Origin: an uncultured Muribaculaceae bacterium
GTDB lineage: Bacteria; Bacteroidota; Bacteroidia; Bacteroidales; Muribaculaceae
Assembly (NCBI GenBank): GCA_910578805.1
Contig: CAJTRS010000010.1
Span: forward strand, 1-64,000
Direction: 5' to 3'
Length of the DNA: 64,000 nucleotides
Below, piece after piece: positions 1 to 7,903 of the stretch (within the stretch, counting starts at the first letter, position 1; each line of letters opens with the position of its first letter). A model generated the notes under the pieces. It was not told the origin of the DNA. It worked only from the letters and a program-made list of their open reading frames with translations, and made no database searches. Both the position numbers and the translations under genes were made by a program.

Positions 1-29
1 GAGCGATATTTGTCCACATCGTATCCCAT
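1..29 (-). CDS. sufS: Cysteine desulfurase SufS, first 9 codons only
   Basis: An ATG at position 29 on the minus strand opens MGYDVDKYR and runs off the window edge. It begins 10 bases after the sufD stop codon, where SUF operons of Bacteroidetes normally carry sufS. The assignment rests on position and on the general look of the N-terminus, since no catalytic part is visible. The product would supply sulfane sulfur to SufBCD. Confidence 0.55.
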
Positions 30-39
30 GGGCAATGAT

Positions 40-1407
40 CTATGGTTGGTTATTGTCGTTTTTACATGCCGACCGGCAGTCGGCGCATGTTGCGGAGCCA
101 TAACCCTCGAAGCGGCGCTGCACCAGATGGCGCAGACGGTCACGCAGTCCCTCCATGCGCACCACGTCGATCACGTCCGACATGAATGCCTGCATGAGCA
201 TGTTGCGGGCTTCGGCCTCCGGTATGCCTCGTGTGCGCATATAGAACAGGGCATCGGCATCGAGTTGTCCGGTGGTTGCGCCGTGGCTGCATTTCACATC
301 GTCGTTATATATCTCGAGTTGGGGCTTGGTATGCATGCGTGCACCTGTGGAGGCAAGCAGGTTGCGGTTGGTCTGGAAGGCATCGGTGTAGGCGGCACCG
401 GGTGCCACGAGTATCTTGCCGCAGAACGCGCCGGTTGATTTGTCGTCAAGCACGTATTTGAACAGCTGATTGCTGCGGCAGTGATGGCTAAGGTGGCGCA
501 CCGACACATTGTTGTCGATGCTCTGCGAGTCCGATCCGATAGCCATGCCGCAGAGCAGGGTCTCGCAGTCCGGCTCGCTGAGGTCTATGCTGTAGCTGTT
601 ACGCGTGTTGCCGCAGGTCAGTGTTATGCCTGCGACCGAGAGCCGCGATGACTCATGCTGCCGGACGTAGAGCTGCGAGTGGCGCACGGTGTTTTCCGAT
701 GATTCCTCTATGTGGCAGTAATCGAAGCTTGCACCTTTGCCGAGCGATATTTCCACCACTTCGCTCGATAGGTATTTTTCGTTTTTGTCCTGAGTGTGGT
801 CACATACAAGCAGCTGTGCTTCCGAGTCCTCCTCCATGATCACAAGCAGCCGGCGCAGTGCCATCATCGATGTTGGCGATCGGAATATGTTGACTAATTG
901 CAGCGGTTTCTCCAGACGCACTCCTCGGCCAACCCTTATCACCACACCGTCCTGCACCAACATGGTGTTGAGGGCAGTAGCCGGGTCGCTGCCATCGGCT
1001 ACCGAGCCGTAGTGACGGCGTATCAGCTCAGGATTGTCTATGGCTTCACGGCGGAGCGATGTGAATGTGACTCCTTGAGGAAGCCTGTCTATAAGAGTGC
1101 CGGTGGGGTGGAATGTGTCGTTTACCACCACTCCGAGCAGTGTGCTCATGTTTGGAACCTCGCAGCGGAATGATGCAGCTATATCGGCTGGAAAATCCAT
1201 GCGGTTGATGTTTACGCCGTAATCGTCCGCAAACATATCCTCCACCGATGTGCGTTCGTATCCTTCGTCGCCGCGTCGCGGCAGGCGGGTCACAGACAGC
1301 AGTTCAAACGCTTCATCGCGTTTGTCGTTGAGCGGATCGGCCGAGCCTGCATCGATGGCCTGGCGGTTGAGCCGGTAGAGTTCAAGATATTGATTCAGTG
1401 AGTTCAT
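40..1407 (-). CDS. sufD: Fe-S cluster assembly protein SufD
   Basis: 455 residues. SufD partners SufB in the SufBC2D scaffold that builds Fe-S clusters in the cytosol. The C-terminal half holds the beta-helix core and the family-typical end SHGATTGQLDADALFYM followed by RTRGIPEAEARNML, which parallels the equivalent stretch of SufB in the same operon. The start is the ATG 15 bases after the sufC stop, as expected for a translationally coupled operon, and the length suits the family. It ends in TAG just before the presumed sufS start. The identity is supported by its sequence, by sufB and sufC immediately upstream, and by order. No lesion was seen. Confidence 0.95.
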   Translation of the reverse strand: MNSLNQYLELYRLNRQAIDAGSADPLNDKRDEAFELLSVTRLPRRGDEGYERTSVEDMFADDYGVNINRMDFPADIAASFRCEVPNMSTLLGVVVNDTFHPTGTLIDRLPQGVTFTSLRREAIDNPELIRRHYGSVADGSDPATALNTMLVQDGVVIRVGRGVRLEKPLQLVNIFRSPTSMMALRRLLVIMEEDSEAQLLVCDHTQDKNEKYLSSEVVEISLGKGASFDYCHIEESSENTVRHSQLYVRQHESSRLSVAGITLTCGNTRNSYSIDLSEPDCETLLCGMAIGSDSQSIDNNVSVRHLSHHCRSNQLFKYVLDDKSTGAFCGKILVAPGAAYTDAFQTNRNLLASTGARMHTKPQLEIYNDDVKCSHGATTGQLDADALFYMRTRGIPEAEARNMLMQAFMSDVIDVVRMEGLRDRLRHLVQRRFEGYGSATCADCRSACKNDNNQP

Positions 1408-1422
1408 GACTTTCGGCTGTTT

Positions 1423-2187
1423 TTAACGGTCCACTTCTTCTTTTATCCAGTCGTAGCCGCGTTCTTCAAGTTCGAGAGCCAGTTCCGGGCCTCCTGTGCG
1501 TACGATACGTCCTTTATACAGTACGTGCACGTAGTCAGGCTTTATGTAGTCGAGCAGACGCTGGTAGTGAGTGATCACCATTGTGGCGTTGTGTTCTGTC
1601 TTGAGTTTGTTGACACCTCCGGCCACCACACGCAGTGCGTCTATGTCAAGGCCGCTGTCGGTCTCGTCGAGTATTGACAGCGAAGGCTCGAGCACGGCCA
1701 TCTGGAATATTTCGTTGCGTTTCTTCTCTCCTCCGGAGAATCCTTCATTGACTGAGCGCGAGGCGAGTTTGTTGTCGAGCTCGACGATGGCTCTCTTCTG
1801 GCGCATCAGTTTGAGAAAATCGGTGGCCGACATCGGTGGCTGGTCGAGGTATTTGCGCTTGGCGTTGAGGGCGGCGCGCATGAAGTTGACCATAGACACG
1901 CCCGGTATCTCTACCGGATATTGGAATGACAGGAACAGACCTTCGTGAGAGCGGTCCTCGGGCGATAGCTCCAGTAGGTCTTTGCCGTGGAAATCCACAG
2001 ACCCTTCGGTAACGGTAAATGCCGGATTGCCGGCAAGAACTTCGCTGAGAGTGCTCTTGCCCGACCCGTTGGGTCCCATTATGGCATGTACCTCTCCGGG
2101 GCGTACGGTGAGGTTTATTCCCTTCAGGATTTCTTTTCCCTCCACCGATGCGTGGAGATTTTTTACTTCCAGTAATATATTGTTCAT
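1423..2187 (-). CDS. sufC: Fe-S cluster assembly ATPase SufC
   Basis: 254 residues, the usual size of SufC, the ABC-type ATPase that drives conformational change in SufBCD. Walker A GPNGSGKST lies at residues 38-46. The SufC-type signature FSGGEKKRNEI precedes the Walker B region SILDETDSGLD, and the H-loop histidine is in MVITHYQRLLDYI. There are no membrane segments, so this is a soluble cytosolic ATPase rather than a transporter. It sits 45 bases after sufB and 15 bases before sufD on the same strand, and shares a transcript with them by inference. Confidence 0.97.
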   Translation of the reverse strand: MNNILLEVKNLHASVEGKEILKGINLTVRPGEVHAIMGPNGSGKSTLSEVLAGNPAFTVTEGSVDFHGKDLLELSPEDRSHEGLFLSFQYPVEIPGVSMVNFMRAALNAKRKYLDQPPMSATDFLKLMRQKRAIVELDNKLASRSVNEGFSGGEKKRNEIFQMAVLEPSLSILDETDSGLDIDALRVVAGGVNKLKTEHNATMVITHYQRLLDYIKPDYVHVLYKGRIVRTGGPELALELEERGYDWIKEEVDR

Positions 2188-2232
2188 GGTTTCTGATGTT
2201 TTACGTTTTGTTGTTCAATATCGGCATTGCTG

Positions 2233-3690
2233 TTATCCTACCGAGCCTTCAAGGGTGATGGCAAGCAGTTTCTGTGCCTCCACGGCAAATTCCATGGGCA
2301 GTTTGTTCATCACCTCCTTGGCATATCCGTTTACAATAAGCCCTACGGCCTCTTCGGTTGGAATGCCGCGCTGATTGCAGTAAAATATCTGGTCTTCCGA
2401 TATTTTTGACGTGGTGGCTTCGTGTTCCACCACTGCGGTGTCGTTGAGGATATCGATATAGGGGAATGTGTGGGCTCCGCAGTCGGCACTCAGGAGCAGG
2501 CTGTCACACTGAGTGTAGTTGCGGCAGCCGTCGGCGCCGGGCGCCACTTTCACCAGTCCGCGGTAGGAGTTCTGGCTGTGTCCGGCCGATATGCCTTTTG
2601 ACACTATGGTGCTGCGGCTGTTGCGTCCGATATGTATCATCTTTGTACCGGTGTCGGCTTGCTGGCGGTTGCGTGTCACGGCCACCGAGTAAAATTCTCC
2701 CACCGATCCTTCTCCGGCAAGCACACAACTGGGGTATTTCCATGTAATGGCGGAGCCGGTCTCCACCTGCGTCCATGACAGTTTGGAGTAATCGCCGCGG
2801 CACAGTCCGCGCTTGGTCACGAAGTTATAGACCCCTCCGCGCCCTTCGCTGTCGCCGGCATACCAGTTCTGAACAGTGGAGTATTTCACTTCCGCCCGGT
2901 CCTCTACGATTATTTCCACTATAGCGGCATGGAGTTGGTTCTCATCACGCTGTGGTGCCGTGCACCCTTCGAGATAGCTCACGTAGGCATCGTCGTCGGC
3001 CACTATGAGTGTGCGTTCAAACTGGCCGGTGCCGGAGGCGTTGATGCGGAAATAGGTGGACAGTTCCATGGGGCAGCGTACGCCCTTGGGTATATATACG
3101 AATGATCCGTCGGAAAATACGGCCGAGTTCAGCGCGGCATAGAAATTGTCGCGGTACGACACCACTTTGCCAAGATATTTCTTTACTAAATCTGGGTAGT
3201 CCTTTACGGCTTCGGATATGGAGCAGAATATCACGCCCAATTCGGCGAGTTTTTCGCGGTGGGTGGTCTTTACGCTTACCGAGTCCATGACGGCGTCAAC
3301 CGCCATGCCCGAGAGTTGTTTCTGCTCCTCGAGCGGAATGCCGAGTTTGTTGAATGTGTCAAGTAGCTGAGGATCGACTTCGTCAAGGCTCTTGGGACCT
3401 TCTTTTGGCTTTGGCGCGGCATAATAGCTTATGGCCTGGAAGTCGATGTCAGGTATATCCAGGTGTGCCCATTCGGGGGGTGACATGGTGAGCCAGTGGC
3501 GGAATGCTTTAAGGCGGAACTCAAGCAACCATTCCGGCTCCATTTTCCGTGCCGAGATAAATCTTATCACATCTTCGTTAAGCCCCGGAGGGAGTATCTC
3601 GGTGTCAATGTCGGTGGTGAACCCGTATTTATAGTCACCTTTGGTCACATCGTGTATGATGTCATCGGTTTTATCTTTGTTATCACTCAT
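2233..3690 (-). CDS. sufB: Fe-S cluster assembly protein SufB
   Basis: 485 residues, the normal length for SufB, the main scaffold subunit on which clusters are assembled. Family features include the central CPMELSTYFRINA region, EGCTAPQRDENQLHAAIVEI, and the C-terminal HEATTSKISEDQIFYCNQRG. The N-terminus is rich in Asp and Lys and lacks a signal peptide. It is followed by sufC and preceded on the same strand by a cvpA-like gene 60 bases away. The SUF genes are essential or near-essential in most Bacteroidetes because these bacteria usually lack ISC (family knowledge). Confidence 0.97.
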   Translation of the reverse strand: MSDNKDKTDDIIHDVTKGDYKYGFTTDIDTEILPPGLNEDVIRFISARKMEPEWLLEFRLKAFRHWLTMSPPEWAHLDIPDIDFQAISYYAAPKPKEGPKSLDEVDPQLLDTFNKLGIPLEEQKQLSGMAVDAVMDSVSVKTTHREKLAELGVIFCSISEAVKDYPDLVKKYLGKVVSYRDNFYAALNSAVFSDGSFVYIPKGVRCPMELSTYFRINASGTGQFERTLIVADDDAYVSYLEGCTAPQRDENQLHAAIVEIIVEDRAEVKYSTVQNWYAGDSEGRGGVYNFVTKRGLCRGDYSKLSWTQVETGSAITWKYPSCVLAGEGSVGEFYSVAVTRNRQQADTGTKMIHIGRNSRSTIVSKGISAGHSQNSYRGLVKVAPGADGCRNYTQCDSLLLSADCGAHTFPYIDILNDTAVVEHEATTSKISEDQIFYCNQRGIPTEEAVGLIVNGYAKEVMNKLPMEFAVEAQKLLAITLEGSVG

Positions 3691-3750
3691 TGGTCAATTT
3701 ATATAATAATCCCGAAATACTAATGTCGGTATATGTAAGGTTACAACAAA

Positions 3751-4257
3751 TTATATGCCCGGAAAGTTATTCTGCCACACTCCAAGCAGCCATGGAGCGA
3801 GTTCCACAAGCCGGTTTACCACCACGCCGCTCTGATCAAAAACGGTGCTTTGCGGCACTATGGCTTTCCATACGTTAAGCAGTATGCTTATAACCAGCAA
3901 CCATTTGAAACTCATGAACGGGGCGCCGAGAAATGAATTGATTTCCGACAGATGAGCCACTCTGATTGTGGCATTGATGAGGTGTGACACGAGCCATACA
4001 CCGAGCCACACTACCAGAAACAGACCCACATGAGCCACCACGGCCACTGCAAAATAACCCTGGGTGGAGTGGTTGGCGATATCCACTCCGGTGCATGCTC
4101 CTACTATTTTTGTGGCTTCATCGCCGAAGGCCTGACAGGCAAGCACTCCTATTACTATGGCAATGAGCGAGCACAACTGACTTATTATGCCCTTGCGGTA
4201 TCCGAAAAAGAGGCATACCACAGCCACCAGCACTATTATTATATCGAGAACTATCAT
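3751..4257 (-). CDS. CvpA family inner-membrane protein
   Basis: 168 residues from the ATG at 4257. A TTG nine codons upstream is in frame, but a TAAATTTG -7 box at 4296-4289 would place the transcript start near 4282, which favours the ATG. Four hydrophobic segments begin with MIVLDIIIVLVAVVCLFFGY, followed by the G-x-x-R-K-G-x-x-S pattern (YRKGIISQLCSL) typical of CvpA/colicin V production proteins. The molecular role of the family is poorly defined; it has been linked to colicin V export and envelope stress. The gene lies directly upstream of sufB in the same direction and could share its transcript. Confidence 0.85.
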   Translation of the reverse strand: MIVLDIIIVLVAVVCLFFGYRKGIISQLCSLIAIVIGVLACQAFGDEATKIVGACTGVDIANHSTQGYFAVAVVAHVGLFLVVWLGVWLVSHLINATIRVAHLSEINSFLGAPFMSFKWLLVISILLNVWKAIVPQSTVFDQSGVVVNRLVELAPWLLGVWQNNFPGI

Positions 4258-4459
4258 CTGATGATAAGTTTGGTGAGTTTTCAAACTGCAAATTTAACAA
4301 AAATCCGTAGCACATATCCATTATATACGTATTAATATAAATGGTCAATCTCTGGTGTGGCAGTTATGGTTGTCGGGTTAAAAATACCGAATATAGATAC
4401 ATCAAGAAATTGTCATTGATTTGATGCCGGCTGAAATATGGGAAATGTCAGATTTTTAG

Positions 4460-4467
4460 TATATTTG
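4460..4467 (+). promoter_or_regulatory. -7 box TATATTTG ahead of the sulfatase gene
   Basis: TATATTTG fits the Bacteroidetes -7 consensus TAnnTTTG and lies 87 bases before the sulfatase ATG. No good TTTG -33 element is present at 19-21 bases. The rest of the 4258-4553 interval between the divergent cvpA and sulfatase genes shows no gene and no strong hairpin. Confidence 0.4.
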
Positions 4468-4553
4468 TATTCCACAATTTGATCGATTTTTAAACTGTTT
4501 GTACCGTTATTGGACGGTAATAATAATCTTAGTTGTTAAAACTCATACCGGCA

Positions 4554-5282
4554 ATGAAAAAAACAAATCTTTTAATCGGACTATCGGCATTAACGTTGAC
4601 TGCCCATGCGCAAACGAAAAAAAACAATCCGCCCAACATCATATACATCATCATGGACGACCTGGGCTATGGTGACATAGGCTGCTATGGACAAGAAAAA
4701 ATCGAAACACCAAACATTGACCGGCTATATGATAATGGAATGCATTTTACCCAACATTACAGTGGTTCACCGGTCTCAGCCCCCGCACGCTGTGTCTTGA
4801 TGACAGGTATGCATTCGGGGCATGCACAGATCAGGGCTAACGACGAAATGACATTCAGAGGCGCTGTCAATAACTGTGATTCCATATATGAATATCCTTA
4901 TCTGGAAGGACAGTATCCTTTGGAATACAATACGATGACCGTAGGACGTATGTTGCAGCAAGCCGGTTATAAGACCGGGTGTTTCGGCAAATGGGGGTTG
5001 GGGTATCCGGGATCGGACGGAACACCCAACAAGCAAGGATTCGACAGCTTCTATGGCTATAACTGCCAGCGTCAGGCCCACAATTATTATCCGGCCTTTT
5101 TATATAAGAATGAAAACCGTGTATATCTGAATAATAAGGTGGTGGATCCACATTCCGGTGGACTGCCTTGTGAATCAGACCCTCGAGATGAAAACAGCTA
5201 CTCGCGGTTCACACAAAAAGAATATGCCAATGACTTGATTTTCGACGAATTGATCGATTTTGTCGGAGAAAACAAGAAAACA
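4554..5282 (+). pseudogene. Sulfatase, N-terminal half, interrupted by an integrative element
   Basis: First 243 codons of a secreted S1-family sulfatase; translation runs on into the element and stops at 5315. MKKTNLLIGLSALTLTAHAQ is a signal peptide; an upstream in-frame ATG at 4533 is less likely. The metal-site start NIIYIIMDDLGYGD is followed by PVSAPARCVLMTG, a serine-type formylglycine motif (S-x-P-x-R), matured in anaerobes by anSME. The metal-binding GCFGKWGLG is also present. The reading ENKKT continues exactly into PFFLMWTTPLPH at 9929 once 5283-9928 is removed. The C-terminal half is therefore separated by 4.6 kb, and the enzyme cannot be complete. The substrate is not predictable; host or dietary sulfated glycans are likely. 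Confidence 0.9.
5279..5282. other. Left junction of the integrative element (AACA direct repeat)
   Basis: AACA here and at 9925-9928 bracket the inserted DNA, and only one copy is needed to rebuild the sulfatase codons AAA-ACA-CCG. The repeat is consistent with the crossover overlap of a tyrosine recombinase. Beyond the 4 bases, the flanks ACATCGAATAAC (left, inside the element) and ACATCATAAC (right, inside the element) also resemble each other. Confidence 0.65.
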
Positions 5283-5403
5283 TCGAATAACTCAACGTGG
5301 GGAAAAAGAATATAACTGAATATAGATAGTTGCAATGATTATCAGCAACTTAGCCAATTTGTGATTTTGAGCGATTTATAATATTTTCTACTTATTTTCG
5401 CAT

Positions 5404-5422
5404 TTAGTACACAATTAGTACA
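5404..5422 (+). repeat. Two TTAGTACA octamers at the left end (putative integrase arm sites)
   Basis: TTAGTACA occurs at 5404-5411 and 5415-5422, spaced 11 bases start to start, about one helical turn. Matching octamers lie near the other end of the element at 9837-9872. The location inside both ends and the helical spacing are what arm-type binding sites of heterobivalent tyrosine recombinases look like. Function is inferred. Confidence 0.55.
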
Positions 5423-5451
5423 TTTCGTTTGTTAATAGAAGTTGAGGGATG

Positions 5452-5483
5452 TTTTCACGTTTCGCAACGTGTGGCTAACTTTG
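5452..5483 (+). promoter_or_regulatory. Integrase promoter with a palindromic operator in its spacer
   Basis: TAACTTTG at 5476-5483 matches the -7 consensus TAnnTTTG, and TTTT at 5452-5455 lies 20 bases upstream in the -33 position. Between them the perfect inverted repeat CACGTT-tcgc-AACGTG (5456-5471) sits where a bound protein would block sigma factor. The integrase ATG follows 27 bases after the -7 box. No regulator gene was recognised in the element. Confidence 0.55.
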
Positions 5484-5510
5484 CTTTACAACCACAAAAT
5501 TACTCTATTA

Positions 5511-6761
5511 ATGGCGAAAATCCAAACACGGAACAAACAAAATCCGAAACTGCAACAATCCGAACTGAAAGACGGTCGGGCGAGCCTCTATCTTGAATAC
5601 TATCTCGGACGCACGGAAACCCCGGTGCTTGACGAGGACGGCAACCATGTTCTCTATACATCGGGGGCGATGGCAGGAAAACCCAAGTACAAGATAAAAC
5701 ACGACCGCCGAAAAGAAAATCTCAATCTCTACATATGGCTTCATCCGAGAAATATGGCAGAGCGGACGCAGAACAAGAACACCCTTGCGCTTGCGGAGAA
5801 AATCCGCTTTGAGCGTGAGCAGGCGTTTTTGGAGGACAGGGCAGGCTATCGGCTGAAAAAGGAACGCCAGAACAACTTTCTCGAATATTTCAAAGAGAAA
5901 TGCGAGTCGGAGAGGTTTACCTACTATGTCCGCAAGTCTGTTGTCCAGACTTACAACCGATTTATCCGATTTCTCAAAGAAACTCCGAGATACAGCAAAT
6001 ACGACAAGTTCATGCACATGGAGACGGTGACACCCGAGCTTGTGATGAAGTTCGCAGACTTTCTACGAGCCAACGGTAAGGGCGAGGGTCCCAACAAGAT
6101 GTATCACTATTTCAAAAGGATTGTCCTTGACGCTATCGAGGACGGCTTGATGAGGTCTAATCCCTGCAAGGGCATATCAGTCAAGCACGACCGCAACCAA
6201 GTGAAAAAGGAGGTTCTTACTCTTGACGAGGTAAGGACGCTTGTCAACACCCACTACGATGGTGAACACAAGGAGGTGCAGAGGGCATTTATCTTCACTC
6301 TTTTCACCAGCATACGGTGGTGTGATGTGAAACTGCTGACCTACGGAAATGTTGACGCTACCACACGCACACTGCGTTTCAACCAGAAGAAAGTCGAGTC
6401 GAGGAGCGCACACAGTGCCGTGTCGTTCCCCCTTAACGATGATTTGCTCTCCCTGATAGGCAAACCGTCAGAGCCATACGACCCCGACGAGCCGATATTC
6501 AAACTGCCCAACTATTCAACCTGCAACAAGCACCTTAAACGGTGGATTAAGGAGGCTGGGATAAACAAGTGGATTTCTTGGCACTGCGGTCGCCATTCAT
6601 TCGCAGTCAATATGCTCGACAACGGTGTCAACATAAAGACTGTATCGGAACTTATGGGGCATTGCGGAATATCCACCACCGAGAAATACCTTCATGTTTT
6701 TGACCGACAGAAGATGGATGCCGTCAACAGCCTCGGCTCTATCGGATATGCGATGCCGTAA
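5511..6761 (+). CDS. Tyrosine recombinase / integrase of the element
   Basis: 416 residues from the ATG at 5511, chosen because the promoter -7 box at 5476-5483 would exclude an upstream in-frame start. It has an N-terminal arm-type DNA-binding region (to about residue 110), a SAM-like core-binding domain (about 125-225) and a C-terminal catalytic domain. Catalytic residues visible are Arg269 in TSIRWCDVKLL, a Lys near 293, His358 and Arg361 in HCGRHSFA, His384 in LMGHCGISTTEKYL and the nucleophile Tyr393. All are present, so the protein should be active. The family mediates integration and excision of Bacteroides conjugative and mobilizable elements. It is the only recognisable mobility gene here. 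Confidence 0.93.
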   Translation: MAKIQTRNKQNPKLQQSELKDGRASLYLEYYLGRTETPVLDEDGNHVLYTSGAMAGKPKYKIKHDRRKENLNLYIWLHPRNMAERTQNKNTLALAEKIRFEREQAFLEDRAGYRLKKERQNNFLEYFKEKCESERFTYYVRKSVVQTYNRFIRFLKETPRYSKYDKFMHMETVTPELVMKFADFLRANGKGEGPNKMYHYFKRIVLDAIEDGLMRSNPCKGISVKHDRNQVKKEVLTLDEVRTLVNTHYDGEHKEVQRAFIFTLFTSIRWCDVKLLTYGNVDATTRTLRFNQKKVESRSAHSAVSFPLNDDLLSLIGKPSEPYDPDEPIFKLPNYSTCNKHLKRWIKEAGINKWISWHCGRHSFAVNMLDNGVNIKTVSELMGHCGISTTEKYLHVFDRQKMDAVNSLGSIGYAMP

Positions 6762-6805
6762 CATTTACCCCTTGGCACACTTGGCACTTTGGCACACTTT
6801 GATGG

Positions 6806-6840
6806 ACTCTCCGGCCGGCATCGGAGGGTTCTTCTTTTTT
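6806..6840 (+). terminator. Terminator-like hairpin after the integrase
   Basis: ACTCTCCG at 6806-6813 pairs with CGGAGGGT at 6822-6829 through one wobble pair, and is followed by the T-rich run TCTTCTTTTTT. The position 45 bases after the integrase stop suits an intrinsic terminator. Confidence 0.5.
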
Positions 6841-6862
6841 CATCGGTTATCATCTTCGGATT

Positions 6863-6905
6863 TTGGTTTGGTTCAGCAGATGGTGTATATATGAGACTGA
6901 ACCAA
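6863..6905 (+). repeat. Inverted dispersed repeat, copy A
   Basis: TTGGTTTGGTTCAG (6863-6876) and CTGAACCAA (6897-6905) make this 43-bp sequence itself palindromic. The reverse complement of 9629-9672 begins with the identical 14 bases, has a similar TGTATATATGA-rich middle and ends CTAAACCAA. The pair encloses the repeat array, the cargo gene and the structured RNA. Confidence 0.6.
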
Positions 6906-7199
6906 TCCCGAATAATGGCAGCAACAAAAAAACAACAATCTTGAAAAATCACTTGCACTTTCTGCATTTTTGCATTTTCAGCAGCCCAGAAAGTGCGAAA
7001 GTGCAGAAAATGCAAAGGTGTTTGAGAAATTTCAGCGATTATGACCCAGTTCATTCTTCACACTATTGCACACCTTGAAAATGCCAAAGTGCCAAGAATG
7101 CCATAGGGTAATCTTGGAAACAATAATGATACTTCAACACCTTTTTCTTGATGAAGTATCTTTAACGACTATGCAAAAGTGCAAGAAATGCAAAGGAAC

Positions 7200-7903
7200 A
7201 ACGAGAAAAAATAATATACGGCAACGAGAAAAAGATAGGATTTTCGTAGTTAGGGCAAGATACCTTTTGAGATTCTCAAAAGGCTTTATTTTCTCCCGAT
7301 GGTCAGTTAATGTCTTTATAGTGACTAAGGTCATTGCAATGAAAAAAGACAACGAGAAAAAATGGATTGCAAGGGTATGTTTCGGGAGGTCTTTTATTCC
7401 AAAAGTCACCGCTGAAACCGCAGCCACTGCCGTGACCGCTCTCTGTTTTTCTCACTGCCCAAAGATGGAGTTTAGGGAGGAAAGCAAGTTTATGTCCATG
7501 TATTACAGGTAATCCATAAACGGCCTCCCCAACCTCCCCATAATCATTACACCCGGTACAATGGTAATCCACTATACCGAGTGCAACAAAATCATCCGTT
7601 CCGAGGCGACAAGGAAATTACACCGTCAGGAAATTCCTTAGCTCATTAGGGAATTTTCCGAGCCGCATTGAAAAGTCAACGCTGAAAATATCCCGAATGA
7701 GCCAAAGGAGCCACCTTTGGTAACCCCGAAATCGACATAATGAGTATTCATATACTCTGGTTGCTCAGCATGATCACAATCCAAATAGGTAGTATTGGAA
7801 GAACGACAAACGTGAAAGATATAACAGGAAGAGTCTATAAAGTTGTTGAATTTTTGCGATATTATAAGCTCTATCTGAATTCTTAAAGATGTGCGAGCAA
7901 GTC
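7200..7903. other. Non-coding stretch with no recognised gene
   Basis: Short open frames exist on both strands (for example 7339-7512) but have no recognisable family, no promoter and unconvincing composition. A perfect 9-bp hairpin CCTTTTGAG-att-CTCAAAAGG lies at 7263-7283 followed by CTTTATTTT, which could act as a terminator for plus-strand transcription. A weaker inverted repeat with GGAAATTCC occurs near 7630-7655. Nothing else is seen up to the end of the cargo gene. Confidence 0.5.

Larger units (their letters stand above)
6768..7198. repeat. Five 28-32-bp repeat units built of spaced TGC boxes
   Basis: Units lie at 6768-6800, 6952-6979, 6989-7018, 7077-7108 and 7171-7198. Each contains three (A/G)TGC boxes about 9 bases apart, of the general form ATGCaAAAGTGCaAGAAATGC. 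The first two are inverted relative to the last three. Units 2 and 3 can form a stem of about 27 base pairs (6953-7016, loop 6980-6988) in which the differences are mostly G-U wobbles; units 1 and 4 are similar inverted copies that could enclose it. No protein-coding frame here is convincing. Function unknown. Confidence 0.6.

Noticed and set aside
7339..7512. Small plus-strand frame MKKDNEKKWIARV in the mobile element
   Set aside because: No family, no promoter, no composition support; sits in a region full of hairpins and repeats.
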